From assembly GCF_051148895.1 (NCBI RefSeq), contig NZ_CP154625.1, positions 3,720,001 through 3,784,000 of the forward strand: a stretch of DNA of 64,000 nucleotides. Direction: 5' to 3'. Positions 26,159 to 36,400 of this stretch are shown here, in pieces (position 1 is the stretch's first letter; every line of letters starts with the position of its first letter). This DNA comes from Terrisporobacter vanillatitrophus (lineage in GTDB: Bacteria > Bacillota > Clostridia > Peptostreptococcales > Peptostreptococcaceae). The notes under the pieces were generated by a model. That model was not told the origin of the DNA, ran no database searches, and was given only the letters and a program-made list of their open reading frames with translations. The translations under genes and the position numbers were made by a program.

Positions 26159-27821
26159 AATCAACTATTTTACTTCCACCTATAAATTCTCTAATTATTG
26201 ATGTAGGTGGTAAATCTGATATATCTTTAAGCTCCACAAAATACTGAAGGAATTTTAATAGCCTATTAGCTTCACTATAAGCTTCACTACTTGAGTCTAT
26301 TTCTTCTAATAAAGGTTTAACATAAGCTTTTAAAATTGCCAACTCATACACACAAGATGAGTTAAAAATCATATCAGCTTCTTCTTGATACGGAAATATA
26401 TTTTGTTTTTCTCCTCTTCTTACAGAATTCCAAGTTAATATTGTTCTTGTAGCATTATGACCCCTAAACTCATTGTCCCTTACAATACGTCTTATCAGCC
26501 TTAAATCTGTAGTAGGTATTCTATTATGAGCATCTAAATTTAACTGTGTTAATACACTAAGATAAATTTTAAACTTCTCCTTGTCATGTATTGATGATGT
26601 TAGAATTGGATTTAAGCCATGAATACCTTCTAATATTATTGGTTGATTTTTCTCTATTTTAAGTTTTTTACCTTCTTCACTTATACCCTTTTTAAAGTTA
26701 AATCTTGGAATGGTCACTTCTTTTCCTTCTAATAAATCACTTAAATCTTTATTAAATCTATCTAAATTTATTGCATATATAGATTCAAAATCATAATTGC
26801 CAAATTCGTCTAATGGTGTTTTATCTCTATCTACGAAATAATCATCTAACGAGATTGATATAGGCTGTAAATTATTTACTTTCAAGTGTATTGATAACCT
26901 ATGAGCAAAACTAGTTTTTCCAGAAGATGATGGTGCTGCAATTAATATTATTCTTTTGTTTTCTTGTTTTATTATATCTGCTATTTGCCCTAATTTTTTT
27001 TCTTGTAAAGCTTCAACTATTCTTATTATGTCTCCATATGTTCCATTTTCTATTATATTATTTAAAGATAATACTGTATCTACACCCATTAGGGTAGACC
27101 AATTTTCCATTTCTAAATAAATATTTGATAGTTTTGGTTGAGGAATAAATTCTCTAACTTTAAACTTTTCTTCTTCTCTAGGTCCAAGTAATATAAATCC
27201 ACCTTCATATTTTAAAACATCAAATGTTTTTAGATAACCTGTAGATGGTAACATGTGTCCATAAAAATGATCCACATGATTTTTGCATTTATAAATTTTT
27301 ATATCATCATGTTCCTTATATTTTAATAATTCTGCTTTATCTTTCATATTATGTTCATTGAAAAATTTAATTGCTTCCTTTTTAGTTACAATTGTCTTTT
27401 CAATTTTATAGTCTGCCTCTATAATTTCTTGCATTTTTAATTTAATAACATCTCTATCTTTATCATTTAATGTTCTATCTGTCCTAACTTCACAATATAA
27501 ACCATTTGATAAAGAGTGTTCTATACTTACTTTACAATTTTTATAAAGTTCTTCACAGGCCATTATAAATACGAGTGTTAAGGATCTAGAATATACTCTA
27601 TATCCATCACTATTATTAGTATCTAAAAATTTAATATTGCAATCATCCGATATCAGTGTTGTTAATTCTTTTAATTTATTATTTACAGATGCTAAAGCTA
27701 TATAGCCAGTATAATTTTCTTCAATTTTACAAGCAATATCTTCTAGTTTTATGCCTAGTAAGCTATCTTCAATTAAAAAAACTTTTTTTTCATCTTCTAT
27801 AGTTAAATTTAATTGCTTCAT
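26157..27821 (-). CDS. Nucleoside (uridine-type) kinase with TGS/threonyl-synthetase-like N-terminus
   Basis: 554 residues. Residues ~1-70 look like a TGS-type domain and ~75-230 like the second additional domain of threonyl-tRNA synthetase (compare DHFYGHMLPSTGYLKTF). Residues ~285-480 are a uridine kinase/phosphoribulokinase P-loop domain with Walker A AAPSSSGKTS (~295-304) and ISLDDYFVDRDKTP. The fusion is known in Firmicutes and annotated as nucleoside kinase; the role of the synthetase-like part is unknown. AAGGGG precedes the ATG. It is the last gene of a prsW-rsmF-lepB-kinase group on one strand. Confidence 0.88.
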   Translation of the reverse strand: MKQLNLTIEDEKKVFLIEDSLLGIKLEDIACKIEENYTGYIALASVNNKLKELTTLISDDCNIKFLDTNNSDGYRVYSRSLTLVFIMACEELYKNCKVSIEHSLSNGLYCEVRTDRTLNDKDRDVIKLKMQEIIEADYKIEKTIVTKKEAIKFFNEHNMKDKAELLKYKEHDDIKIYKCKNHVDHFYGHMLPSTGYLKTFDVLKYEGGFILLGPREEEKFKVREFIPQPKLSNIYLEMENWSTLMGVDTVLSLNNIIENGTYGDIIRIVEALQEKKLGQIADIIKQENKRIILIAAPSSSGKTSFAHRLSIHLKVNNLQPISISLDDYFVDRDKTPLDEFGNYDFESIYAINLDRFNKDLSDLLEGKEVTIPRFNFKKGISEEGKKLKIEKNQPIILEGIHGLNPILTSSIHDKEKFKIYLSVLTQLNLDAHNRIPTTDLRLIRRIVRDNEFRGHNATRTILTWNSVRRGEKQNIFPYQEEADMIFNSSCVYELAILKAYVKPLLEEIDSSSEAYSEANRLLKFLQYFVELKDISDLPPTSIIREFIGGSKIVD

Positions 27822-27846
27822 TTTAACTACCCCTTTACGATTATTA

Positions 27847-28380
27847 TTATTCTAGTAAACCGATCTTATTAAAAGGATATAACCTAACAAAAACTTTACC
27901 TAATATGTCTGAGTCATCAATAAAACCTACACTCTCATATCTACTATCTAAACTTATTTCTCTATTATCCCCCAATACAAATACAGAATTTTTTGGGACA
28001 ACAGTATCTACATCACCTTCTGTAACTTCATCATGAATATAAGATTCAACTAATTCTTCTCCATTAACATATACTTTAGAATTTTCTATCTTAACTTTAT
28101 CTCCACTTACACCTATAACTCTTTTTACCAAATCCTTGCTACTTCCATCCTCTTGTTGTAAGTCAGATTCAAATACGATAATATCTCCACGTTTAGGCTC
28201 TTTGAATTTATAAGACATTCTATTTATGATTAAGTAATCTCCTTCTTCTAAAGTAGAATACATAGAATCTCCTCTTACTAATGTTGGTTTTATAAATTGT
28301 GTTATGATAAAAGCAAAAACTATTGCTAATGCAAATACCTTAACCCACTCAAATATCTCTTTTTTTACTTTTTCACTCAA
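27847..28380 (-). CDS. lepB: Signal peptidase I
   Basis: 177 residues. Membrane-bound serine protease that removes signal peptides outside the membrane. One N-terminal transmembrane helix (~12-30), catalytic Ser39 in VRGDSMYSTL and catalytic Lys86 in DLVKRVIG, then the GDNREISLDSRY box (~135-146). Short Gram-positive type. Start is TTG with GAGGAG 8 bases upstream. Confidence 0.96.
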   Translation of the reverse strand: MSEKVKKEIFEWVKVFALAIVFAFIITQFIKPTLVRGDSMYSTLEEGDYLIINRMSYKFKEPKRGDIIVFESDLQQEDGSSKDLVKRVIGVSGDKVKIENSKVYVNGEELVESYIHDEVTEGDVDTVVPKNSVFVLGDNREISLDSRYESVGFIDDSDILGKVFVRLYPFNKIGLLE

Positions 28381-28436
28381 AATATCATCTCCTCAATAAT
28401 ATGTAATTATTTATAATGTGTTACACTTACAACACT

Positions 28437-29738
28437 TTAAGTATAGTTAATTCTAAGACCTTTTGGGTAGTGATTTTTTAAAATTCCATTAGATTCTTTT
28501 CCCCATCCCAAAGGTATACCTTCTATTGATACTAATACCCATCCTCTACTCTTATCTGTTTTTATTGTATTTCCTCTTAAATATCCCTTCGTTCTATCAT
28601 CATTTATACTTAAATCTTCAACATTTTGAACATCATCTATTGTAAGATAATGAGAAAAAGCATGAGATGGCTCAAATCTGTTTTTCTTAAGTAAACCTAA
28701 ATGTAGACCGTTTCTTAATACCTTGAGTTTTTTTGTATCTGGGCAATTTTCTGGTAATAAGTATAAGTTTTCTCCTTTTATATAGAAATCTCCTTTTATC
28801 TCTCTACGTAAAAAATTTTTTTCAAATACTTTGTAATCCTTTAGTTCTTTTCCTAAAGGCTTTATTTTTATTTTTTTAGTAGAGCATCTCTCTTCTGAAT
28901 CTTTCTTTATCTTAGCCACAAAGTGTCCTTCACCTTTTACTTTATGAGGCCATAATCTTTCCATAAACACAAGATTGGCACCTTCATTTTCATTTATAAA
29001 TTCATTAATAACATCTTCATTTTCTGCTTTAGCAAAAGTACATGTTGAATATACTAAAATACCATCTTTTTTTAACATTTTAAATCCGTCTCTTATTATG
29101 TCCCTTTGTATTGATTGACATTCTAATACTTTATTATAGCTCCAATCATCTACTGCCACTTGATCTTTTCTGAACATTCCCTGACCAGAACAAGGCGCAT
29201 CAATTACTATTTTATCAAAATAGCCTGTAAATACTTTTTTTAAATTTGTAGAATCTGTATTGGTTATGATGCAGTTTTTTGCACCAAATCTTTCTAAGTT
29301 TTCTCCTAATGCTTTTATTCTAGTTGGATTTATCTCATTAGAAACTAAAAGCCCTGTATTATTTAATTTTGATAATATATATGTAGATTTTCCTCCTGGA
29401 GCTGCACAAAGATCTAAAATCTTATCTCCCTCTTTAACTTCTAGTTTGGGTACAACACTCATAGCAGAAGGCTCTTGTAAGTAATATGCTCCACTTTCAT
29501 GAAGAGGATTTTTACCTGGCCTATTTATTTTTTCATCATAGTAGAATCCTTCCTCCGCCCAAGGAATACTTGTCAATTGAAATAAATCTAAATCTAATAA
29601 TTTATCTTTATTTATTTTCATTGTATTTAATCTTAAACCTGTAGTTTTAGGTTCATCATAACTTTTTAGAAAATCATCAAATTCACTTCCTAAAATATCT
29701 TTCATTTCATCTAAAAATTGTTTTGGTAGATTAGTCAA
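28437..29738 (-). CDS. rsmF: RsmF-type rRNA cytosine-C5 methyltransferase
   Basis: 433 residues. SAM-dependent m5C methyltransferase with the NOL1/NOP2/Sun core (~75-300): ILDLCAAPGGKSTYIL (SAM loop, ~110-125), IDAPCSGQGMFRKD (motif IV Cys) and VYSTCTFAKAENE (motif VI Cys, the nucleophile). A C-terminal PUA-like/RsmF-specific part follows. The TTG start overlaps the prsW end by 8 bases, so the two are coupled. RsmF versus another 16S m5C enzyme is assigned from overall layout. Confidence 0.88.
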   Translation of the reverse strand: MTNLPKQFLDEMKDILGSEFDDFLKSYDEPKTTGLRLNTMKINKDKLLDLDLFQLTSIPWAEEGFYYDEKINRPGKNPLHESGAYYLQEPSAMSVVPKLEVKEGDKILDLCAAPGGKSTYILSKLNNTGLLVSNEINPTRIKALGENLERFGAKNCIITNTDSTNLKKVFTGYFDKIVIDAPCSGQGMFRKDQVAVDDWSYNKVLECQSIQRDIIRDGFKMLKKDGILVYSTCTFAKAENEDVINEFINENEGANLVFMERLWPHKVKGEGHFVAKIKKDSEERCSTKKIKIKPLGKELKDYKVFEKNFLRREIKGDFYIKGENLYLLPENCPDTKKLKVLRNGLHLGLLKKNRFEPSHAFSHYLTIDDVQNVEDLSINDDRTKGYLRGNTIKTDKSRGWVLVSIEGIPLGWGKESNGILKNHYPKGLRINYT

Positions 29739-30462
29739 TTTTATCTCCCTTTCTACTTTTATTTTTTTTCTTGTAAAATCTTATTTTTGAGTATAGTGCA
29801 TATCTATCTAGCTTATCTAAATTAATTTTCCATAAGAATATTATATATACTATAAAGACTATAATAGCCCATCTATATCCTATCATCAAGATAAAATCGA
29901 AAACTCCATGAAGTAATATGGGAATAATCACAGCATAAATTAAATATTTATTGTTTTCATTATCATCTTCTTTTGAAAATTTATACTTTGAAATATAGTA
30001 TCCCATAGTAATTGCAAACATTATATGAGATGGTATAGAAATTAACCCTCTAGTTACTCCCAATTCAAAAGATAGATCTAACCTCTCTCTCATTAAGTAT
30101 ATAATATTTTCTATTGTAGCAAATCCTAAAGATAAAAAAATAGAGTAAACTATTCCATCTAATTTTTCATTGAAATTTTTATCATTTAGTAAAACAGGTA
30201 TTAGTATTATAGACTTTAATCCCTCTTCTGTAAATGCTGCCACAAAAAATGCTATGTATAGAGCTCCCATTGTACCAGAAAATATATTCAATTTACTAAA
30301 ATAAGACTCTAAAAATATAGCTAATATACTTACTAATATTCCTAACAAAAAATATTCTATCAATTTAAGTGGTGGTTCTTTTTCATATTTGTCTTTAAAA
30401 TAAATCCATCCTACAAAAAAACTTACTGGTAATACAGCTAGTGCTAATATGTAAATTTTCAT
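29731..30462 (-). CDS. prsW: PrsW-family intramembrane metalloprotease
   Basis: 243 residues with about seven to eight hydrophobic segments. PrsW proteases start cleavage of anti-sigma factors such as RsiW. The catalytic signatures are visible: FTEEGLKSIIL (~77-87), with the paired Glu, and SIPSHIMFAITMGY (~142-155) and LLHGVFDFILM (~183-193), with the metal-binding His and Asp. No sigma/anti-sigma pair is in the window, so its client is elsewhere or unknown. Confidence 0.88.
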   Translation of the reverse strand: MKIYILALAVLPVSFFVGWIYFKDKYEKEPPLKLIEYFLLGILVSILAIFLESYFSKLNIFSGTMGALYIAFFVAAFTEEGLKSIILIPVLLNDKNFNEKLDGIVYSIFLSLGFATIENIIYLMRERLDLSFELGVTRGLISIPSHIMFAITMGYYISKYKFSKEDDNENNKYLIYAVIIPILLHGVFDFILMIGYRWAIIVFIVYIIFLWKINLDKLDRYALYSKIRFYKKKNKSRKGDKID

Positions 30463-30648
30463 ATTTTAATATAACCTTTCTTTGCATATATATTAATATT
30501 TAGATATTTAAATTTAATACTTATTATCTCCATTAGTAAAAAATTTTAATATTTACTTTTTAACACTTTATTATTTAACAAAATAAAATATATTTCATAG
30601 AATAAACTAGAGTATTTACAGCCTAGTTAATTTAAAAGGGGTGATTAT

Positions 30649-31914
30649 ATGCAAGATGGTTTTTTAACTGTTAGCGTTATAAATTCTTCAACGAATAAGC
30701 CAATACAAGATGCCACTATAAATATATATGGTATGGATGATGAACAAAATAACACAGGTACTATATTTGAAAACTTAAAAACTGATATTTCTGGTCAGGT
30801 AAGAAACTTAACCTTATCCGCACCTAATATTGAATATTCTCTTCAGCCATCAAACGTAAAGCCTTATAGCGAATGTATGGTAGAGGTTATGGCAGATGGA
30901 TTTGAGACAGTATTAATAAAAGGTACTCAAATCTTACCTGTTGTAGAAGCATTACAAAATGTTCCTTTAAACGCACCAACAAGAAAAAGTATGAAAAGAC
31001 AAAACGAAATAATTTATGATATTCCAGAACACACTCTTTGGGGAAATTTTCCTCCTAAAATACCTGAAAGTAGTTTAAAACCACTACCTCCACCAACAGG
31101 TTTTGTTGTTTTAGATGAACCAGTAGTTCCCGAGTTTATTGTAGTTCATGATGGTTTACCTGAGAATACTAGTGCAAAAAATTATTGGGTTCCTTTTCGA
31201 GATTATATAAAAAATGTTGCATCTTCAGAAATTTATTCCACATGGCCTACTCAAACTATTTATGCCAATACAATAGCTATAATATCTTTCACACTAAACA
31301 GAGTTTTTACAGAATGGTATAGAAATAAAGGATATGAATTTACAATAACTTCATCTACTGCCTATGATCACAAGTATGTTCATAACAGAAATGTTTTTAA
31401 TAATATAAGCGTAATTGTAGATGAAATATTTAATACCTTTATCAGAAGGCCTCCTACATCAAGACAGCCTCTACTTGCACAATATTGTGACGGTCAAAAA
31501 TCTCAATGTCCTGACCAAATGACACAATGGGGGAGTAAAGATTTAGGTGATCAGGGCAAGAGTTACGAAGAAATTTTAAGATATTTTTATGGTGATAATA
31601 TAACTTTTGCAGAAGCTAGGGTAGTTAGTGGTGTACCTGTTTCATTTCCTGGATTTACATTACAATTAGGTTCTAACAATTCTTATGTTAAAACCATACA
31701 AAATCAATTAAATGCTATCTCCAACTCTTATCCAGCTATAGAAAAAGTTGCTGAAGATGGTGTATTCGGAGAACAAACAGAAAAAGCCGTAAAAAAATTC
31801 CAACAAGTTTTTAACTTACCTCAAACAGGTGTTGTTGATTTTAAAACATGGTATGCAATTTCTAGAATCTATGTTGCAACTACGAAAATAGCTTCTTTAA
31901 ATCCTTTAATTTAG
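30649..31914 (+). CDS. sleC: SleC-like spore cortex-lytic / SpoIID-type peptidoglycan enzyme
   Basis: 421 residues. An N-terminal carboxypeptidase-regulatory-like beta domain (~5-90) begins GFLTVSVINSSTNKPIQDA. A SpoIID/LytB-like region (~165-320) has NTIAIISFTLNRVFTEWYR, ITSSTAYDHKYVHNRN, TQWGSKDLGDQGKSYEEIL and YFYGDN. A C-terminal peptidoglycan-binding domain (~330-410) has VKTIQNQLN, VAEDGVFGEQTEKAVKKFQ and DFKTWYAI. This layout and length fit SleC, the germination cortex lytic transglycosylase of clostridia, although no secretion signal is obvious in the first residues and other clostridial SpoIID/PG-binding proteins share the plan. AGGGGTG precedes the ATG. It is divergent from prsW and probably monocistronic. 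Confidence 0.72.
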   Translation: MQDGFLTVSVINSSTNKPIQDATINIYGMDDEQNNTGTIFENLKTDISGQVRNLTLSAPNIEYSLQPSNVKPYSECMVEVMADGFETVLIKGTQILPVVEALQNVPLNAPTRKSMKRQNEIIYDIPEHTLWGNFPPKIPESSLKPLPPPTGFVVLDEPVVPEFIVVHDGLPENTSAKNYWVPFRDYIKNVASSEIYSTWPTQTIYANTIAIISFTLNRVFTEWYRNKGYEFTITSSTAYDHKYVHNRNVFNNISVIVDEIFNTFIRRPPTSRQPLLAQYCDGQKSQCPDQMTQWGSKDLGDQGKSYEEILRYFYGDNITFAEARVVSGVPVSFPGFTLQLGSNNSYVKTIQNQLNAISNSYPAIEKVAEDGVFGEQTEKAVKKFQQVFNLPQTGVVDFKTWYAISRIYVATTKIASLNPLI

Positions 31915-31916
31915 CA

Positions 31917-31959
31917 AATAAAAATACTATCAGAATTTTTCTGATAGTATTTTTATTTA
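31917..31959. terminator. Bidirectional terminator after sleC
   Basis: Near-perfect inverted repeat AAAATACTATCAGAA / TTCTGATAGTATTTT between convergent genes. Confidence 0.9.
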
Positions 31960-32583
31960 ACCACTTCTAAATATTCTTCTTTAATTTGATTTTTTATATT
32001 ATCTACAATTATTGGAAACTGAGGTATCCCAGCAGCATAAGGTGCTATATCATATAGATCAAAGTATATGACTATTTTTTCATCTTCTAAATAGAACTTT
32101 TGATTTTCTTTTATTCCATAAAAATCATAAACCTTATCTAAGTCCTTATCTTTTTTGCCTAATTCTTTAATTTGATTTTCTATTTCTTTATCTATAATCT
32201 CTTTATAGTCCACATCTGTTTTAAAAATGTCTTTAAGAGTTAAATTATCTCCATTTCTTAAATCAATATTATATGGTACATATTCATAATATCCATGAGC
32301 TCCACCACTATATTTATAATATTCAATAAGAATACTAGTTGCATTTCCCGTATTCTTTTTCACTTCATAAGATGCATCAGCAACAAAATTACTTTCATCT
32401 AATTCAAAATCCTCTAAAAAACTTTGTGCTTCTTTGAGGGACTGTTCATAAAAATTCAAAATATCTTCTTTTATTTTTCCATTAACTTTATCATCTATCT
32501 TTGAATTCCCACTATTTATAATCGGTATTTCAAGAGTACTTTTTAAATATTTATTTTGTTTTTTTAATACTTCACTGTTAACA
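31953..32583 (-). pseudogene. Second DUF4163/DUF3298 half of a frameshifted tandem-domain protein
   Basis: The reading frame from ~32583 to 31953 lacks a good start near its beginning; the first possible start (TTG at 32459) has no strong ribosome site and would cut into the DUF4163-like part. Read from the upstream end it gives ISVNSEVLKKQNKYLKST, then LEIPIINSG, matching in layout the start of the first domain (VPSIHYDN), followed by a DUF3298 part with YKYSGGAHGYYEYV, TLKDIFKTD and FYLEDEKIVIYFDLYDIAPYAAG. Removing one A from the A10 run at 32590-32599 would join it in frame to the gene upstream. Such domains occur in RsiV-like and other extracytoplasmic proteins. Most likely it is the C-terminal half of one protein. 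Confidence 0.65.
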
Positions 32584-33318
32584 GAAATTAAAAAAAAAAT
32601 TATTAAATGCTTCTATTTTATTTTTAAATACATCATAAGGTATTTTAAACTCATATTGAGTATCATCTTGACTTTGTTTATATGGATTAAAATAAATATT
32701 AATATATCTATCTTCTATATAATAATTTGTATTTTTATCAATATTTAAATTGCCATATAGAGGGTGTTTTTCATTTATTAATTTTTGAATAGTTTCAGTT
32801 ATTACTATGCTATAATCGTCATTTCCTTTTAAAAACTCATCTAAATATACTCTTTCTCCTGTCTTTAAGTTAAAAATATAGCTATCTTTTTCTAACTTAT
32901 AATCCTTTTGTCCCCAAGTTGTGTTTTTTTCTATAATTATATTTATTATATTTTCATCTTCAAATACCACACTATAAGTAATATTTATAGCTTTCTTTTC
33001 ACCATATGTATTCATTTTGTTTATTTGTCTTTGAACATTAATATATTCTTTTATATTTTTTTTGATATATGCATTTATACTCTTCTCCACATCTTTATTA
33101 TCATAATGTATGCTAGGTACCTTAAACTTAATAATTAAGTTTTCATCATTAATTTGTGACTTCTCATCTGTAACTTTTACGACTTTTAATCCTTCTTGAA
33201 TGTTATTTTGTATTTTTGTCATCATAGATGCAAAATCAACATTTCGCACTAATGATAATAGCAGTAATCCTAGAGTTAAAAATATAATTGGTTTTATAAA
33301 ATTTTTTAAGTCCTTCAT
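32578..33318 (-). CDS. Membrane-anchored DUF4163/DUF3298-like protein (first half)
   Basis: 246 residues from the ATG at 33318 (GGAGG 7 bases upstream; a longer in-frame start at 33378 has no such site). An N-terminal anchor LKNFIKPIIFLTLGLLLLSLV (~3-23) is followed by one extracytoplasmic unit, with IKFKVPSIHYDN, YVVFEDENIINIIIEKN-like strands, FNLKTGERVYLDEFLKGN and YYIEDRYINIYFNPYKQS. It ends in EAFNNFFFNFC encoded across a run of ten T. One base fewer would continue into the second, homologous unit. Function unknown; it is downstream of the giant DUF445 gene on the same strand but separated by a terminator. Confidence 0.7.
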   Translation of the reverse strand: MKDLKNFIKPIIFLTLGLLLLSLVRNVDFASMMTKIQNNIQEGLKVVKVTDEKSQINDENLIIKFKVPSIHYDNKDVEKSINAYIKKNIKEYINVQRQINKMNTYGEKKAINITYSVVFEDENIINIIIEKNTTWGQKDYKLEKDSYIFNLKTGERVYLDEFLKGNDDYSIVITETIQKLINEKHPLYGNLNIDKNTNYYIEDRYINIYFNPYKQSQDDTQYEFKIPYDVFKNKIEAFNNFFFNFC

Positions 33319-33386
33319 TAAAGTTCCTCCTAAATATAATTCTTTATTATATTTAGGAATTTTATAAATTTTATCCATTTATTTTA

Positions 33387-33424
33387 CAAAAAAATACTTA
33401 TAGACATTAGCCTATAAGTATTTA
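33387..33424 (-). terminator. Terminator after the DUF445 gene
   Basis: Minus-strand AAATACTTATAG / CTATAAGTATTT stem followed by a T run. Confidence 0.85.
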
Positions 33425-33427
33425 CCC

Positions 33428-36400
33428 TTACTCTTTGAATAATTTATATTTAGATTCTTCTACCCTTGAATCAATTCTTTTAGTATATATTATATCTATT
33501 ATAAATAGAACTATTGAAAAATACACGTTTATTCCAAATATTAAACCAAAACCTCCATAGATATAAAGTTTTATAAAGAAATCTCCAGCAAAAGATCTAA
33601 ATAACTCATGGATTTCTTTAGGGTGCATTTTATCTACTTCTTCCAAGGTTATACTTTGAAGATCTAAGCTTCTTAACATTGGTATTATATTTCTTTCTAT
33701 TGTATTGAATCCTGCATCTATAATGTTATTTGTTGTGTAAAGTTTAAATTCTTCTGTAATAAAGTTTAATTTATCATCTAGTAAGATATCTATAATTGAT
33801 TCCACAACTACTCTATTTTTATAATTAAAGTCTTTATTTTCAAAAATCAAATTTAAACTATTATACATATCACTTTCTAAAATATCTCTATTTATCATAG
33901 AACTCAATTTATTATTTCTTATTGATGAAATATAAGCATTTCTACATATTTGTAATACATGATAATTTATAACTTTACTACTATTAATGCTTTCCAAAAG
34001 ATTGTCTACAACATATGTTACATCATCCTTATTTAATTCCCATGATACTTCTACCAAGCTAATAGAATAAAAATGCTTCAGTACTTTTTCTTCTACCAAT
34101 ACTCTTACAAATTCATTAGCCTCTTCTTTATTACTATTTAAGTTATCAATAATATTATTTGATACAATATTAATTATTTCTTTATATTTATCATAAGCTT
34201 GTTGTATATTACTTACTCCAACTATTTTGCTTATGTTTTTAGCTTTTATTTCGCAAATATTACTAATAACTAAATCTGATGTACTATGCATATTATTTTT
34301 AAAATCTTCATTTTGTTTTAGTGAAAAAACTAGTCTATCTAGTAGTAAACTTGTATTAATTTCTGCAGATTTTAATCCTAGGTCTTTAACTTTACTTGGA
34401 TATATTTCTTTTTCCAAATAATTATATAAAATTATAGACAACTTATCTTTATCTTCCACTATTAAATTCTCTATTTTATTATTTATTACTGTATTAATAA
34501 CATCCTTAACAAGACCATCACCATCAGCAAAATCATATGCTATTTTAACAAAGAAATTAAGGTTTTTTCTTACAATTTTTATTACCGTTGAAGATATTAA
34601 TTCATTATTACCTTTTATATAACTTATTAATTTTTCGCTGACCATACCTGTAAGATTATATATATTGTTATCTAGCTTTTCTTTCACTTTACCATCAAAT
34701 AACTCATCAAATTTCTTTTCTTCTGGAAATTCCCTTGCTAAGTAATCTTGTAAATAATTATTTAATTGCTCTTTTAAACTTAAAAGAGTAATATTTATAA
34801 ACTTATCTGTTTTAACACTATTTTGTATACTTAAGAGAGATTTTTCACTTATTATATCTTTTATTGATTTATCCATTATATAATTATAAGTTTTTTCATT
34901 TCTAAAGATTATATTTTTTATTACATCTTCAACATAGGAATCTTCCAGATTTTTATTTATATAGTCATTAACTTGTTTTTCTATTTTATTATTAACAGTA
35001 GTAATTAATTCTTCTGGCAACACTTCTTGTAAAGATTTATTTGTTTTTAATTTCTCTTCTAAATACTCTATTATTTTATCTTCTTTTTGATTTATAATAT
35101 CTATTAAATCATTTGCTTTGTTATTTATAAAATCTACGGATACAAATTTTCCACATTCTATATCTAAAAGTCCGTTTCCTATACTATTGCATATTTTATT
35201 ATTATTTTTCTTTAATAATTTTAAAATAGTGCCATATGTTTTTTTAGCTAAACTATGTTTTTTATTTCTAACAAAGTCTAGAATAGCCATATAATTGCTG
35301 TCTTTTATATTAGACATAATATGATTCTTAAAATTATCTTTTTGTAACTCAAATGAGTTTACTACCCTATTTCCACTTAATAATTCATTATCAATAAAAT
35401 GCGCCATTCCTGATGCAAAACTATTTTTATGAGAAGGTATATATCCTATGGAAAATACTTTAAATAAAGGTATTTTGGAAACAAATTTATTTTTTTCATA
35501 AGGACAAAATATCATCCAAAGAGCTATAACATTTGTCATAATACCTACTACACCCATAAGAAAACATGCCATTAATGTATTAGTAACATTATTATAAAAA
35601 CCATAAACTCCATTAATATTAGCCATAGTAATACCAAATATTAACCCTACAATAGTCCCTAGAAAGGCACCAAACATGGATAGTGGTTTCAATTGTTTTC
35701 CCATAAAACTTTGAGCTATATTACATATTTCTTCTTCATCCAATTTTATAAGATTGTCATATATAAGTTTTTTTACTCTTCCATCTATTATAGTTGGTAA
35801 ATTATTTTTTATATTCTCATATAGTTTATTGCTAATTTCTTCAGGTAAATCTTCTTTGCTGTTTATTTTATTAAGTAAGTCTTTAACTTCATAAGACTTA
35901 AACTTATTAGCTTCTTTTTTAGTAAAATCTACAGCTTTTTCAGTTATTGAATTTACTAACTTTTCCTCACTCTCATTTATTATATCTTGTATCTTTATAT
36001 TTTTAATGTAATTGCTTATTTCTTTATTGATGATCTTCTTATAATTAATCTTATTTTTATTTAAAATATTAACTATTTTATTAGGCAATAGAGATGAAAA
36101 TCCATCAACTTTCTCTTTATTAAATAATTTTTTTATTTTGCTATTTAACAAGGACTCTATTTTATCATGTACCAAATTAAATATAGTTTTATCTAAATAT
36201 GATGTTATTTTAATTTTATTATCCATTATTAAATCATAAAGTTTTGGCTTAATATTTTTGTTAAATAATTTATTTAAATCTTGGTCTACTAACTTATTTA
36301 AAGTTTTTGAAGTTTGTCTTTTTAAGAAAAGCTTAGATAATTCTTTTCCTTCAGTATCCCATTTGTCTAAAATAATATTTATTACTTTTTCTTCATTAAT

